A stretch of 64,000 nt of DNA, taken from contig OY757023.1 of NCBI GenBank assembly GCA_963580285.1, positions 129,860,027 through 129,924,026 of the forward strand, given 5' to 3'. This DNA comes from Lucinisca nassula (taxonomy: Eukaryota > Mollusca > Bivalvia > Lucinida > Lucinidae). This document shows, piece by piece, positions 30,480-42,637 of the stretch (positions within the stretch are counted from its first letter, which is position 1; every line of letters starts with the position of its first letter). The notes beneath the pieces were generated by a model that worked only from the letters and a program-made list of their open reading frames with translations, was not told the origin of the DNA and did not search any database. A program made the position numbers and the translations under genes.

Positions 30480-32320
30480 TACTGCGGTGGTTAGGCTTTG
30501 TAAATCGTCTGATCATACTTTGCTTGCGATAGGAAGTTTCTTTGGTATTTTGGGCGGTTTCGTACCTGCACATAAAATACTGTGTGTTAATAACATTAGT
30601 TACGTCTGTCATAACAGACAGATTTTGTTATAAAAAAGGTGTATTTTCTAACCAACTAAACCTCTTGAACCCTCTGTTATTCGCTGCTGGTTTAGCCTGT
30701 GCAATACTCCATACAGGCGACGTGTCGATCAAGCATATCGGTTTTTGCGAGCCTATGTTGCAAGGCCATCGGGTCTCTCGACATCGGCTGTGGGGCAATA
30801 TTTCTAGGGCCGATGTTGCAGAGAGACATGCAAAGGCTGGCAGCAGTGAGTAAAATATTTTCTGTTATGTTCGTTTTTTCCAGATACAGCACTTCTCTTC
30901 CTTGCAAATATTCTTCTCATGTTAACATTGCCATTTTCGCCCTGTCCAGCATATAAGGGTGGTCTCTTTGTGTTGTGCAGAGCGGAATTAGGTCTCTAGC
31001 GCTGGATTTGTTGCTTACATAGCCCGTCGTTCATTGTAAGGGTAGATAATTACCACTGATGGTAGAGGCAGATAACCGCGTGACGATTTATATACCGTAT
31101 GGCTGCGTTTGTTCAAGAGCACGCACGCAGGACATACGCGCTCGCATGCTCACATGCATGCATGCATAGTGAGCAATAGAATTAATGTAGATTCTGATCA
31201 GGCGCAGTTTAAGGTCACAAACTTCATTCGTTAGTGTGCGTTTTATTGCACTGAGGGTCCTGATCAGACGCGATATTGAATTATGCTGTAATGGTGACAT
31301 TGTACATTTATGCCCTTCATTGAAGACTCAGATAAGATGCAATGATAGGTTTTAAAGAAATATTGATATTATACATTTTATTGTGCGGACTCTGATCAGA
31401 CGCCACCTGCGTCTTTACGCGATATATTTTTAACAATCATACGGCTCCAAGCGAATTTTCCAGTTATTGTTTTGAGGGAGTACCTTGTGCTCGCCGGTCC
31501 AGCATGTAGGACTGGGGTGGACACAGATTGACAAAAATTGTATCCTTTACTAGTCATCGGTTGGCAAGGTGATGAATACCCAGCATACACCGATGGCTCT
31601 CAATACGTGTGAGTACCCTGCACTTGTAGTTTGAGGCGGTGTACTCGTATCGGAGTACCCTGGAGCGACTCATTGTCACTGTATTGTTAATTTGACGTTG
31701 ATGCACTTATTGTGTCTTGTTTATGCTTTGGCATGCGGATTGTGGGTACTCGTTAGAACGGCCCCACGCAGTGATACAGTGATAGCGTGTAGGCGCGGCC
31801 CGTGTTCTGGGTAGAAGTGGGGAACAATGTAAAACTTTTGCACCGTCATTTATAGCCAGGTGTTTTGTTAGAAAACATTATATCTGTGGTAGCTGTTTTT
31901 GTTTTTGTTTTATTTTGTTTTCTTAGTTTGCACAATGGCGTTCTAAGAGATGATTTCAATCTTTTAGAAGCATAATGTTTCCGTATTTTATTTGTATATG
32001 TAAAGATATATGTCTTAAAGTTTGCTTACATGTGGTAAGCTTTGGTGTACTGACGAGACTATATCAGTGCCAAAATGTGTATTCGCCCGCAACGTCGAGA
32101 TGTCAATTTTACACTGACTTCGTTACCGTTGACGTCGAATAAACATTGATATAACGCTCGCTTGCACCGCTCCTAGTGATCTGTGTACGCATGTTGGGTG
32201 GCATTCATCTTCGCTGTTTGTCAAAGGTCAAACCATAATGATTTGATGAATGCTACACATAGCCCCCCATTTGCGCGGGCATGGCATCACACATCAAGGA
32301 GGAAGTTGTAGTGTGCATAG
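30480..32320. other. No gene recognised
   Basis: This stretch has short frames only. Repeated TCTGATCAG-type segments occur near 31190, 31258 and 31390. A lone palindromic-core half (GGATTGTGGGTACTCGTTAG) lies near 31738. I support no exon here. Confidence 0.4.
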
Positions 32321-32324
32321 ATTA

Positions 32325-32655
32325 TTCTTTCTTTCTTTCTTCGTATTTCGCCTTGACCCCAGGAGGTGTATATTACATACACTCCAGTTTTGCAGGATGA
32401 AAGCCTACACAGCAATCATGTAATTACGGTAGGGTTCTTTAACCTGCACAGGGGATTGCTCTCTCTCTGCTTAGGGGGACTCAAGTTAACGCCCCGATCT
32501 GAAGGACGGCACACTTTTTGACATTCATCCCTTCAAAGGATGCCAATGGAGCGTGTTCGGACACCGAAATTTTATCGCCGCTGCTAGGGATCAAGCCCGA
32601 GACATCTAGCATCAGAGGCAAGTGCACTAACCACTGAGCTATCACGATTATTATT
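32325..32655 (-). mobile_element. tRNA-derived SINE with AAGAAAG tail
   Basis: On the minus strand, AATCGTGATAGCTCAGTGG is box A-like and TCGGGCTTGATCCCTAGCAG box B-like. A body ending CACCTCCTGGGGTCAAGGCG follows, with an (AAGA)n tail at 32325-32345. All parts of a SINE are present. Confidence 0.8.
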
Positions 32656-33169
32656 AAGTGTTCGTTATTTTCAGACATCTTCGACGCCCTGCGACATCAG
32701 GTCGCTTCAGACGACACCGTCTCCCCATAACCAAAGGGGCTTAACGTCGAAATGATGTCGATATAACACAGCATGTTCCTGTGATGCCAGGTGCGTTACT
32801 TTGGACCTTGAGACGCCAAGGGGCGTAATCTCACGCTTTCGGGGCCTGTATATGTGACGCCAAGCGGTGTATTATCCGTATAATGATGTAACAATGTTCT
32901 ATGGTTGAGTCTAGACAAGATTTTTCACGCGTGTCAGTGCTCCCTAAGAGCAAGTTAATACTGGCCAGAACTTTATTTGTATGAGAGTGAGTGTGGTGGT
33001 TTGTTGTATTAGTTGTTTAACATCGTTTTGTTGTTAATGCATACGTGTTTGTGTATCCTTGGGCCTTGTTCTTCCGCCCTCGTCTATCTTGACGCACGCT
33101 GCCTTTGGGTGTGTGTGAATCTGAATTGAGTTGTGAGCCAGTTCAATTTCCCACTCACCGGAAGTGCGG

Positions 33170-33290
33170 GACACGGATACAAATACATTGTAATTTTTAC
33201 CACATTTTAAGATGGAAAATTGTGATGTTTTTTTTTTCTCATTTCTGCTCAAAATATAGATTGGGGGTACACGTTAGAACCGTTTCATGG
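33170..33290 (-). repeat. Family A MITE half
   Basis: ACAAATACATTGTAATTTTT, TTTCTGCTCAAAATATAGATTG and a single core arm TACACGTTAGAACCG are present. The rest is replaced by the array that follows. Confidence 0.65.
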
Positions 33291-33800
33291 CAGTGAAAGC
33301 ATTTCAGCTATTTTGGTACAGAGTGATCTATGCAACATTCTTGTGAAGATTGATGATATTGGTTCAAGGGTTTAGGAGTTCGCGTTTGAAGCAAATTTAC
33401 GACGTTTTATTTATTTATTTTTTCTATTTAAGCTCTGGCGGCCACTTTATTCATCGGAGCGGAACCGTTTTGAATATCTTATTAGAGGGTCACCTAAGCA
33501 ACATTTCTATCAAGTGTTAATGAAATTTGCCCAAGGGTTCACGAGGAGTTGGCGTTTAAAGATATTTATTTTTTTCAATTTTAGCTCCGGCGGCCATCTT
33601 GTTCATTGGAGCAGAACGATTTTAGCTATTTTAGTACGGAGCTTCCAATGCAATATTCTTGTGAAGTTCGAATCAAATTGGCACAAGGGTTTAGGAGGAG
33701 TTCGCATTTAAATAAAATTGTTAAAGACGCAAGACGGACGACGAACGTCGGACATTCACTGATCACAATAGCTCATCATGAGCACGTGCTCAGGTGAGCT
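33290..33800. repeat. Tandem array, unit ~165 bp, GGTGAGCTAA end
   Basis: Three units share TTTTAGCTATTTTGGTAC-like sequence, CAATATTCTTGTGAAG, CAAGGGTTTAGGAG and CTCCGGCGGCCATCTTGTTC. The right end is GAGCACGTGCTCAGGTGAGC, a terminus I associate with bivalve repeats. Confidence 0.75.
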
Positions 33801-34453
33801 AACACACTGTTGGTCTACAAGACAGTTGGACAACAACGGCTCTTCTAAGCATTCCCAGTGCTCAAGCTAGTCTTAAACCGAGGGGCGAGCAGCCCCTCTG
33901 GTCATCTCCCGCCACCCCTCTGCCCTTATGCTGCTCCCATGTGCCTTATTTTCATTCCTTACATAAAAATCTAAATAGGTGAAAACTTCATGAAAATTGG
34001 ACAAAAAAATAAAGAAGTTATTCACGTTTACCTGTTTATTATTCATGTGTTTGTGCCTTCGAGTTTCATACGCTTAATTTGACATGCCTTATCATTTGTA
34101 ACATCTCTTTGATACTTCATACATGAAATGATGCCCGCATTCTGGCCCGAACGCGCAAAAGTGCCCTGCCCAACACCTATTTGCCGTCAAATCCTAGCTG
34201 GAGCCTGAGGATATACATCTGAAAACCCGTAACACCCGGCACCCCTCGAATGTCAAATGGTCTTGTCCCACATATAACAATGGAAGAGTCCACCAGTACA
34301 GTAAACAATGGGCTAGAAAACATCTTGTGTGTGCAGTGTCACTGAATGCAGTGTTATCGATTAGCAATTTCGTTGCATGTGCAGTTTTAATGACTAAATT
34401 AGGAAATGAATCAATGAATGATGTCAAATCAAATAAAGCAATAACATGATTAT

Positions 34454-35890
34454 ATACGAGGGTCGTTCAACATTTAACTGGCCTAATCCAGTTATCGACC
34501 CTTGGCAAGTGCACGCTTTTCACATATTAAACCCTGGCCTAACCCAGTTACTGGCCTGCGAGAAGTGCATGCTTTTCACACCAATGCCGTATATATTGTT
34601 ACATAAAATCGGTTAGTCTAGTATTGTAGTCCGTGTGAGGAAAAATAACATGGCAGGGGTCAGTGATACCGAATTTTCTCAATTGAGTGCAGTGCAGTGA
34701 TTAGATACAGTAGAACTTCGATGGCTCGAACACCGATGGCTCGTTTACCATGGCTCGAACACATTCTTGAGCCCCTAGCGAAATCCTCTACATAAGAAAT
34801 AGTGGGGGATAATTAAGGAGATTTCAGTCTTTTATCTTGCAAATATATGCTGTGTGTACTCATTAGAATCGCCTCGATGAGGCGATTCTAATGAGTACAC
34901 ACAGCATAAATATTCATTATAGAACACCGAAAAGATGTCAAAAAGTATATCGTTATGCCTCCTGACAGTAACCTCAGTGGCTCGAACTATCCCTGTCTCG
35001 AACAGATTTTCGAGGTCCCAAAGGTGTTCGAGCCAATGAAGTTCGACTGTATCTGTTTTTGAAAAAGAAGACGAACCCGGAAATTGATGAGGAAATGAGT
35101 GAAGTTTGCGGAAAGACTACTCCTTCAAACTCAACTGCTAAAAACTGGGTGGCTGAATATGGTGGCCGGGTAACGCAGAAAGACGAGCAACGTAGAGGAA
35201 GACAGGTGAACGCTACTGATTACGTCACTAGTCAAAATATAAGGTAACTAGTAAAGCAGGACAGGCGTATAAAAGGTTTAGCTCACAGAACGATTTGGTT
35301 TTATATTGATGTCATTATTTAACCATTATTCGAATACACTGTATTCAATACTTGAACCTAGAAAATTACTTTCATATAAGCACTATGCTTACCGTCAGAT
35401 CCTATGTCATTTTGCGTATATGTATCTAAGTATGTCTTTGTAATTTATTTGCAAATAAATATTGTTTAAACCAAAAGTTTCAGAAATAGTTCGAAGATTG
35501 GAGATTTCTGGACGGAGTTTTTTCCATTTTACATGAACGGCTGGGCATGAGGAAGCTTTCAGCGTGTTGGCTGTAAAAACGTCTTAATAAAGAACAACGA
35601 GCTGTCCGAGTGTCCATGTTTGAGTCTCCTTTGGAAAGATGTGATTCTGATTTGGCAGACTTTCTTGAAAGAATTGTTACTGGGGGACGAACATTGGGTC
35701 CAACACCATGATCCTGTGGCTTAAATATAGTAAACAATGGACTGGTCACGGTTCACCGCGTCCAATTAAATTAAAGTCTCAGCTTTCAGTTGGAAAGGGC
35801 AACTGTGTTTGGGGATACCAAACAAGGGGACCTGTTAGCGGACTATTTACCTCATGGTCGGACTATTATCGGGGACTGTTGAGCAGAAAT
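34454..35890 (+). pseudogene. Mariner transposase pseudogene
   Basis: CGAGGGTCGTTCAAC near 34457 resembles a mariner terminus. A start, MAGVSDTEFSQLSA, lies at 34652. After an inserted MITE, LFLKKKTNPEIDEEMSEVCG and STAKNWVAEYGG encode the N-terminal helix-turn-helix DNA-binding region. QDRRI and a KLSA-type linker follow. A decayed catalytic segment is near 35670, where ERIVTGG stands for the TGDETW motif and the first catalytic Asp lies in another frame (LGDEHWVQHHDP). Stops and frameshifts throughout make it non-functional. Confidence 0.75.
34708..35049. repeat. MITE, family C, inserted in mariner, TA duplication
   Basis: The inverted ends are CAGTAGAACTTCGATGGCTCG and CGAGCCAATGAAGTTCGACTG, with TA on both sides (34706-34707, 35050-35051). 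Removing the element and one TA rejoins the transposase frame. The centre (34846-34912) is the common core with A/T changes matched on both arms. Confidence 0.9.
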
Positions 35891-35979
35891 ATGTAAAAAT
35901 ATCATAATTCTTTATCTGAAATGTTTCATTTTGGGGGGTACATTTTTCTATATATTCGAATAGGCGTGCTTTCGTAGTG
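35881..35979 (+). repeat. Family A MITE, right third
   Basis: GAGCAGAAATATGTAAAAATATC to AGGCGTGCTTTCGTAGTG, truncated on the left by the mariner sequence. Confidence 0.7.
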
Positions 35980-35994
35980 TATAAATCTGGTCTA

Positions 35995-36274
35995 CATCAC
36001 GTGAACAAGTCCGTGAAATGAAGACCCCCCTATACCCCACATTATATAGAGAAAACTGGGGTTTACGGGGGTGAACTCTTTTTTTCTTATTCTTACTCCA
36101 AGACATAGGTTGTGGGTACTCGTTAGAACCGCCTCAATGAGGCGGTTCTAACGAGCACCCACAACCTATGTTTGCAGTATTTATAAGAAAAATATCACTG
36201 ATTTTCATCAGAAAAATGGCCATTTTGGAGCTGTGAAAAAATGCACTATGTCGCACGGGTGTGTTATCGTAATG
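35995..36274 (+). repeat. Palindromic MITE, family B, full length
   Basis: CATCACGTGAACAAGTCCGT at the left and GGGTGTGTTATCGTAATG at the right. The core, 36106-36172, is perfect except for the GTACTC/GAGCAC mismatch common in family B. Confidence 0.9.
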
Positions 36275-36639
36275 AATTACAACGAACAAAACATCAGATT
36301 AACAAGCCCATACAATGAACAACCCGCTAAAACTCACTTTATATAGATTAAAGTGGGACTTACTAGCATTTACATTATTTTCCTTATTTTTGTTCGAAGT
36401 AATTGTTTGTCCTCACTGAGGCTGTTCTAATGATCACTCACCATCGGAAGTTTCTATTTATTTCATATGAGCATGACATTAGGCCCATTGAGACCTTTTC
36501 TAACCCATTTTGTACCAGAAACCCCAAAACGGGTAATTGGCAAACAGTGCAGGCTATCTACCTATCTTCTTATACTGAGTCGGTCATATTTGGCCATTAC
36601 CTCAGTTGGGTGCGTAGCTAAATTTAGAATTTAGCTAAA

Positions 36640-37185
36640 AAAGAGGGGTCACTGAATAAGTCCTTAAAACTATTTACAATCTGAATAACAGAGGTATACT
36701 AAAACGCATACCTCTGAATCACAAGTTTTCACTGTAAGGGCTTTCAACTTCTCTGCAGTCAGAAGAGGGAAGACTATTCCACTGGGGAATAGTTCTAGGA
36801 AAAAAGGACTTTTACACGGCATCACTATAGGACTGGTACCGTCGATATTGTGAGTTGTTTACTTTTGATGCACTTGTTCGGGTTGAAACTGTCGCAGGGG
36901 TCAAGTATTTATCTTTATTAATTGCCACTGTACCTGAGCGTATCTTATAGAAGAAGGTTAGAGGACTGCTCACGACGGGCCTCTAGGGACGGCCATTCTA
37001 GCTCGTTGAGCATGTCATCGACGCTACTTCTATTTCGCCATCACCTGCAGGTCCATCGAGCAGCTGTCCTCTGCACCTTCTCCACCTGCTGAATCTGAGT
37101 TTTAACATAGGGATGCCAAATGGGTGATGCACATTCAAGTTTAGGGCGAAGCAATGTTTTATATGCAACATCTTTTGTCTGCCTA
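36640..37185 (-). pseudogene. LINE reverse transcriptase, 3' part
   Basis: The minus strand encodes QTKDVAYKTLLRPKLECASP, IWHPYV and QQVEKVQRTAARW, the conserved C-terminal region of CR1/Jockey-type LINE polyproteins. MLNELEWPSLEARRE-like sequence follows in another frame. It continues the fragment at 41342-41914, from which it is separated by a 4156-bp insertion. Confidence 0.8.
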
Positions 37186-37228
37186 CACTGTAAAAAATAA
37201 GTGTTAACTAGAATTTGTTTTTCTACAA

Positions 37229-38640
37229 AAACACAGATGTCTCCCCGGCTTATACTATGCATCACTTTTAGCATTCATTACAATGGGCACAAATTACCAA
37301 AATGACAAAGGGCCATAACTCGCAAAGTATTTTTCGGAATTTTATCAAAAGTTGATCAGTTAATATACTCATCACCACCAATATACTCAACAACTTTCAA
37401 GGCTCTAGATCCAATAGTGTTTGAGATATTTTGCTGACAAGATTTTATTAAAAAAAATTCAAAGGGCAATAACTCGTAAAAGGGGCATAATCTGGACGAG
37501 AATAAAAATACGCGTCAGCTAATTTTCCATGAGGAATCCATATATGAAATTTCAAAACCCTAGCATACACGGTTCTTAAGTTATGCCATGCATCACTTTT
37601 AGCATACACTACAATGGGCACAACTTACCAAATTGACAAAGGGCCATAACTCACAGTATTTTTCGGAATTTTGTCAAAAGTTAATCAGTTCATATACACA
37701 TCACCACCAATATATTCACTAACTTTCAAGGCTCTAGCTCCAATAGTTTTTGAGATATCTTTCTGAAAAGATTTTATTTAAAAAAATTCAAAGGGCAATA
37801 ACTCTTGAAAGGGGCATAATCCTGACGAGAAAAAAAAATATGTGTCAGCTTATTTTCCATCAGAAATGCATATATGAAATTTCAAAACTATAACATACAC
37901 GGTTCTAAAGTTATGCTATGCATCACCTTAGCATAAATTACAATGGGAACAAATTACCAAAATGACGAAGGGCCATAACTCACAAAGTATTTTTCGGAAT
38001 TTTGTCATAAGTTAATCAGTTCATCTACTCATCTCCAACAATCTATACTCCAACTTTCAAGGCTCTAGCTCCAATAGTGTTTGAGATATCTTGCTGACAA
38101 GATTTTATTAAAAAAATTCAAAGGGCAATAACTCTTGAAAGGGGCATAATCCGGACGAGAAAAAAAATACGCGTCAGCTAATTTTCCATGAGGAATCCAT
38201 ATATGAAATTTCAAAACCCTAGCATACATGGTTCTTAAGTTATGCTATGCATCACTTTTAGCATACATTACAATAGGCACAAATTACCAAAATGACAAAG
38301 GGCCATAACTCACAAAGTATTTTTCAGAATTTTGTCAAAAGTTAATCAGTTCATCTACTCATCACCACCAATATATTCACCAAACTTTCAAGGCTCTAAC
38401 TCCAATAGTTTTTTAGATATCTTGCTGACAAGATTTTATTAAAAAAAAATTCAAAGGGCAATAACTCTTGAAGGGGACATAATCCGGACGCGAAAAAAAT
38501 ACGTGTCAGCTGATTTTCCATGAGGAATCCATATATGATATTTCAAAACCCTAGCATACACGGTTCTTTAGTTATGCTAGGCATCAAAAGCGTAATGGAC
38601 AGACGAACGGACGAATGAACCAGAACCAATATGCTCCTCC
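37229..38640. repeat. Tandem array, four units of ~330 bp
   Basis: Units begin ATGCATCACTTTTAGCAT at about 37257, 37587, 37918 and 38246. Each has GGGCCATAACTCACAAAG, CACCACCAATATATTCAC and AAAGGGCAATAACTC. Unit length is nearly constant. Confidence 0.9.
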
Positions 38641-39830
38641 AACTTTTTCAAAGTTGAGGGCATAATAAGAAAGTTATTGACAGAACACAAAAAAAGGCCC
38701 TTTTTTACCTTTAACCTCTATGTATGACCTTGACCTTTCAGGTACCAAACTGGGTCATGCGTGCAACACATCATCTGATGGTGGTTAACATTTCTGCCTA
38801 GCAATTTCAAAATCCATCTAACAATAAGAAAGTTATTGACAAAACACGAAAAAAGGCCCCTTTTTTACCTTTGACCTCTATGTATGACCTTGACATTTTA
38901 GGTACCAAACTGAATCATGCATGCAATACATCGTCCCATGATAGTTAACATGTTTGCCAAGTAACTTCAAATTCTATTTAAAAATAAGCAAGTTATTGAC
39001 AAAACCCGAAAAAAGGCCCTTTTGTTACCTTTGACCTCTAAGTATGACCTTGACCTTTGAGGTACACACATGGGTCATGCGCGCAACACATCGCCTTATA
39101 TTGGTTAACATTTCTGCCAAGTGATTTCAAAATCCATCTCAAAATAAGAAAGTTATTGACCAAATACGAAAAAAAGGCCCCCTTTTTTACCTTTGACCTC
39201 TAAGTATGACCTTGACCTTTGAGGTACCGACCTGCCTCATGTGCACCACACATCGTCTCATGGTTGTTGATAATTATGCCGAGTAATTTTAAAATCCATC
39301 TCAAAATTAGAAAGTTATTGACCAAATACGAAAGAAAGGCCCCTTTTCTGACCTTTGACCTCTAAGTATGACCTTGACCTTTGAGGTACCGACCTGCCTC
39401 ATGCCCAACACACATCGTCTTATGGTTGTTAATAATTATGCCAAGTAATTTTAAAATCCATCTCAAAATAAGAAAGTTATTGACCAAATACGAAAAAAGG
39501 CCCCTTTTTTGACCTTTGACCTCTAAGTATGACCTTGACCTTTGAGGTACCGACCTGCCTCATGCGCACCACACATCGTCCTATGGTTGTTAATAATTAT
39601 GCCAAGTAATTTTAAAATCCATCTCAAAATAAGAAAGTTATTGACTAAATACGAAAAAAGGCCCCTTTTTTGACCTTTGACCTCTAAGTATGACCTTGAC
39701 CTTTGAGGTACCGACCTGCCTCATGTGCACCACACATCGTCTTATGGTTGTTAATATTTCTGCCAAGTAATTTTAAAATCCATCCAAAAATAAGAAAGTT
39801 ATTGACCGGACACAATTTGCCCATACATAT
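38641..39830. repeat. Tandem array, seven units of ~160 bp with TGACCTTGACCTTT
   Basis: TGACCTCTAAGTATGACCTT or its CTATG variant occurs at about 38712, 38873, 39031, 39197, 39357, 39515 and 39675. Each unit also has AAAATAAGAAAGTTATTGAC. The last four units are more alike than the first three. Confidence 0.9.
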
Positions 39831-40017
39831 ATACGTACCAACAAACTTCCAAGGGAGATAATTCAAAAAGTATAAATGCGAGAGTTATAGTTCTTGCGCA
39901 CTGCACGTCGTCTAATGCTGATTAATATTTACACGAAGTTTCGTGAGGATAGCTCTAACGGTTTTCAAGTTACAGAGCGGACACGAAAGTGTGACAGACA
40001 GACAGACGGACAGACAG

Positions 40018-40052
<35 letters not shown>

Positions 40053-41341
40053 GACAGACAGACGCCCGGGGGAAAAACAATATGTCTCTCCGAAAAAAAT
40101 TTTTTCGGGGGAGACATAATTATACCTAAAGACAGGGTAAAGTTTACGCTCAAACTCGTGTGAATTCGAACCATACACCATTTTGGGAGTAAAATGTAAC
40201 TTTGAGTAACAATACACTGATAACTTTTATAGTTTACTCAAAATTTGGTGTTGCGCTGCAAATTTGGTGTTTGGTGTATCGATTCTGTAAAACAAGTGTT
40301 ACGTTTCGTATCAATTCGTGTTTGAAATAATTACACTATTTATGGTGTAAGGTTTGCTACTAAATAGGGTAATTTTAGTCATACTACAGGGTAGCATTTT
40401 TTGAAGGGCGGTGTAACTGTGAACATTACACTTTTTTTCAGTGTAACTCAGTATCGGTGTAATATTTCTTCAAATGATGGATAATATTTTGTTATGTTCA
40501 GTGTAAACAAGTAATTACACCCTGAAAGCGTTATCTCTCCAGCTTATCGGTGCTTTGCTGCACCAATACTGGTGTTTTGTTTCATCGTAACGTAAGTTAA
40601 CGGTTCTTGTCGAATGGTGTAACTAGCCGTATAAGATGCGTTATATGTACGACATTATAATATTTTGTTCCTCGTTTGTTCCTCGTTTATAGCTCAAAAC
40701 GGCATAAATATCATACACATTTTATAATTATTAATATTGATTATAGGGTTGTTTCATTCCTAATGAAAATTCTGCTAAATAAGACTAATATGAGGTAAAC
40801 TCCATTTCAGTATAAACACAATTTCTGTTTAATAAAGAATTTCTGCAAAATCTAATGGAAAAAGCAGATTTTTATACCAGTATTTTACGAAAGCTCTAAC
40901 ATTACCATTGAAAAATGGTAACTGATACCCTATAAGAAGTGTATCAAATGTACCCTTAGAAAGGGGTATTAGAGTATGATAAGTTCTATACCAATGCAAA
41001 ACAGAAATAAATAAATAATTACACTATACAAATGTACGCAGTGGTGTAGCCAGTCTTAATTATTGGAGTAATGTTACACCCACTGAATGAAGGAAACATT
41101 ACACCCGGAAACGTTTCCTTCAAAATATGATGGCACATGTACACCTGTAATGTAGATCAGTTACACTATGGTGTAAACTTTCTGTCGATTTTCAGGTGCG
41201 TAATTACACCATTTATCTGGATCAAAAGCCGGCTATTCGGCGAAAAGTTACCGAACATAGAATGGAGAACTTACACCAAAACTGGTGGCAGCTCAGCTGC
41301 CACCAGTTTTGGTGTAATGTTTCCATTAATTTTTTACAGTG

Positions 41342-41914
41342 TAGGTGCAAAAGCCAAGTTACGTCTAAGAAATCCTAAAGTCCTAGTTGCTTTTGATGTT
41401 ATTTCTGAAATGTGTTGACCCCAATCAAGATCATCAGTGATTGTGATACAAAGATATTTGGCGGATTGACCCTGTTCCAAAATTTGCTGGTGTAGTGTAT
41501 AGTCAAACATAATTTGTTTGTCCGGAGGGTGTCGTGACACACTCATTGAATGACCTTTGACCACATTGAACTTCATCTGCCAATCGGCCTCCATCTGTGC
41601 TAGTTGATTTAGGTCATCTTGTAAAATAAGACAGTCAGAAGGAGAATATATATTCCCATAAAGGATAAAATCATCAGCAAACAAACGGACAGATGACCTG
41701 ATATTATCAGGGAGATCATTTATGAATACCAAGAAAAGGACCGGTCCAATGACCGAACCTTGGGGGACACCAGATAAAACAGGGATTGGATCAGAGCTTG
41801 ACCATCAAGTACAACTTGTTGTGAGCGCCCTGAGAGCCATGAGCTAATCCACCTATGTGTGGATCCTCTTATCCCATAGTAATCCAAAAACAGAGAGACA
41901 GATCGAATGCGCAT
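41342..41914 (-). pseudogene. LINE reverse transcriptase, middle part
   Basis: Minus-strand frames include STHRWISSWLSGRSQQVVLD, then after a frameshift VFINDLPDNIRSSVRLFADD with the FADD catalytic motif, KFNVVKGHSMSVS and LGFLRRNLAF. The fragment is truncated at its 5' side. Its 3' continuation lies at 37185-36640 beyond the TA-flanked insertion. Confidence 0.85.
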
Positions 41915-42630
41915 ACGTGCAGGCTGGTCCGTGCCCTTGCTTTCTCGCTATATAAAAATAATATATTTAGAGTAAATAGTTACGCAATGATGCAGGATGA
42001 TCACTACATTTATGCTTCCTCTAGTACATGTATATGCGACAAACAAATGCGCAGATCAGATACACGCCAGCACAGGCTGGTCGTAAATTCTAGCTTCTGT
42101 CCAACAACAAGCACATTGCTAGCGAGAAGAATGTAATTGAGTCGCCTCATGAGAAAACCGTTGTTTGCATATACGAAAACAAAGGCACAGATCAGCTGCG
42201 CAGTTGCTATGCAGCTGATCAGAGCCTTTGTTTCCGCTACATTGATGGTACAATCTCTCTACTTCCTAAATCCGAAATTTCAAAGCTCTAGCCATCTTCT
42301 GTGGCTGTATAACCTGGTTTGTGTCGGGCTAGGTCGGTCGGAAACCCCGAAGACAGGTTTTGTCGTGACGCGGCTCGTTTCTTAGTACGCTGAAAAGCAA
42401 ACGCGCAGATCAGATACGCATCGGCGCAGGCTGAACAGCGCCTTAGTTTTTAGTTTTCACTCGCTGCCAAGATAGTATATATCCGAAGTATGTAAAAACA
42501 AATCCGAAATATATAACAACAAACTAGTAGTCTACTGCTGCAAGCATTATGGAAACAACCTTGTACAAAATTGACGCTATCATTTCACTGTATCTCTTGT
42601 CTCGGAGGCTAGAGCGTATCCCTAGTCTCG
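41915..42630. other. Unique sequence with small inverted repeats
   Basis: ACAAAGGCACAGATCAGCTGCGC at 42179 pairs with GCAGCTGATCAGAGCCTTTGT. GCGCAGATCAGATAC occurs at 42048 and again at 42403. I see no gene. Confidence 0.5.
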
Positions 42631-42637
42631 GAGGCGT

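Larger units (their letters stand above)
37186..41341. mobile_element. 4156-bp non-autonomous element with TA target duplication
   Basis: The ends are inverted repeats (CACTGTAAAAAATAAG and TTAATTTTTTACAGTG). TA flanks both sides (37184-37185, 41342-41343). Removing the element and one TA rejoins the interrupted LINE frame exactly. The interior holds two tandem arrays (37229-39830), a GACAGACGG run at about 39997-40062, and a right arm (40140-41341) full of GTGTAA/TTACAC motifs. I see no transposase. The TA duplication suggests mobilisation by a Tc1/mariner-type enzyme. Confidence 0.85.

Noticed and set aside
39912..40217. Frames with Cys-Leu-Ser-Val repeats around 40000
   Set aside because: They are translations of the GACAGACGG repeat in all phases; no protein is implied.
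42048..42430. Repeated GCGCAGATCAGATAC segments as a CRISPR-like or iteron array
   Set aside because: Too few, irregularly spaced, and in a eukaryotic window; related TGATCAG segments are MITE interiors.
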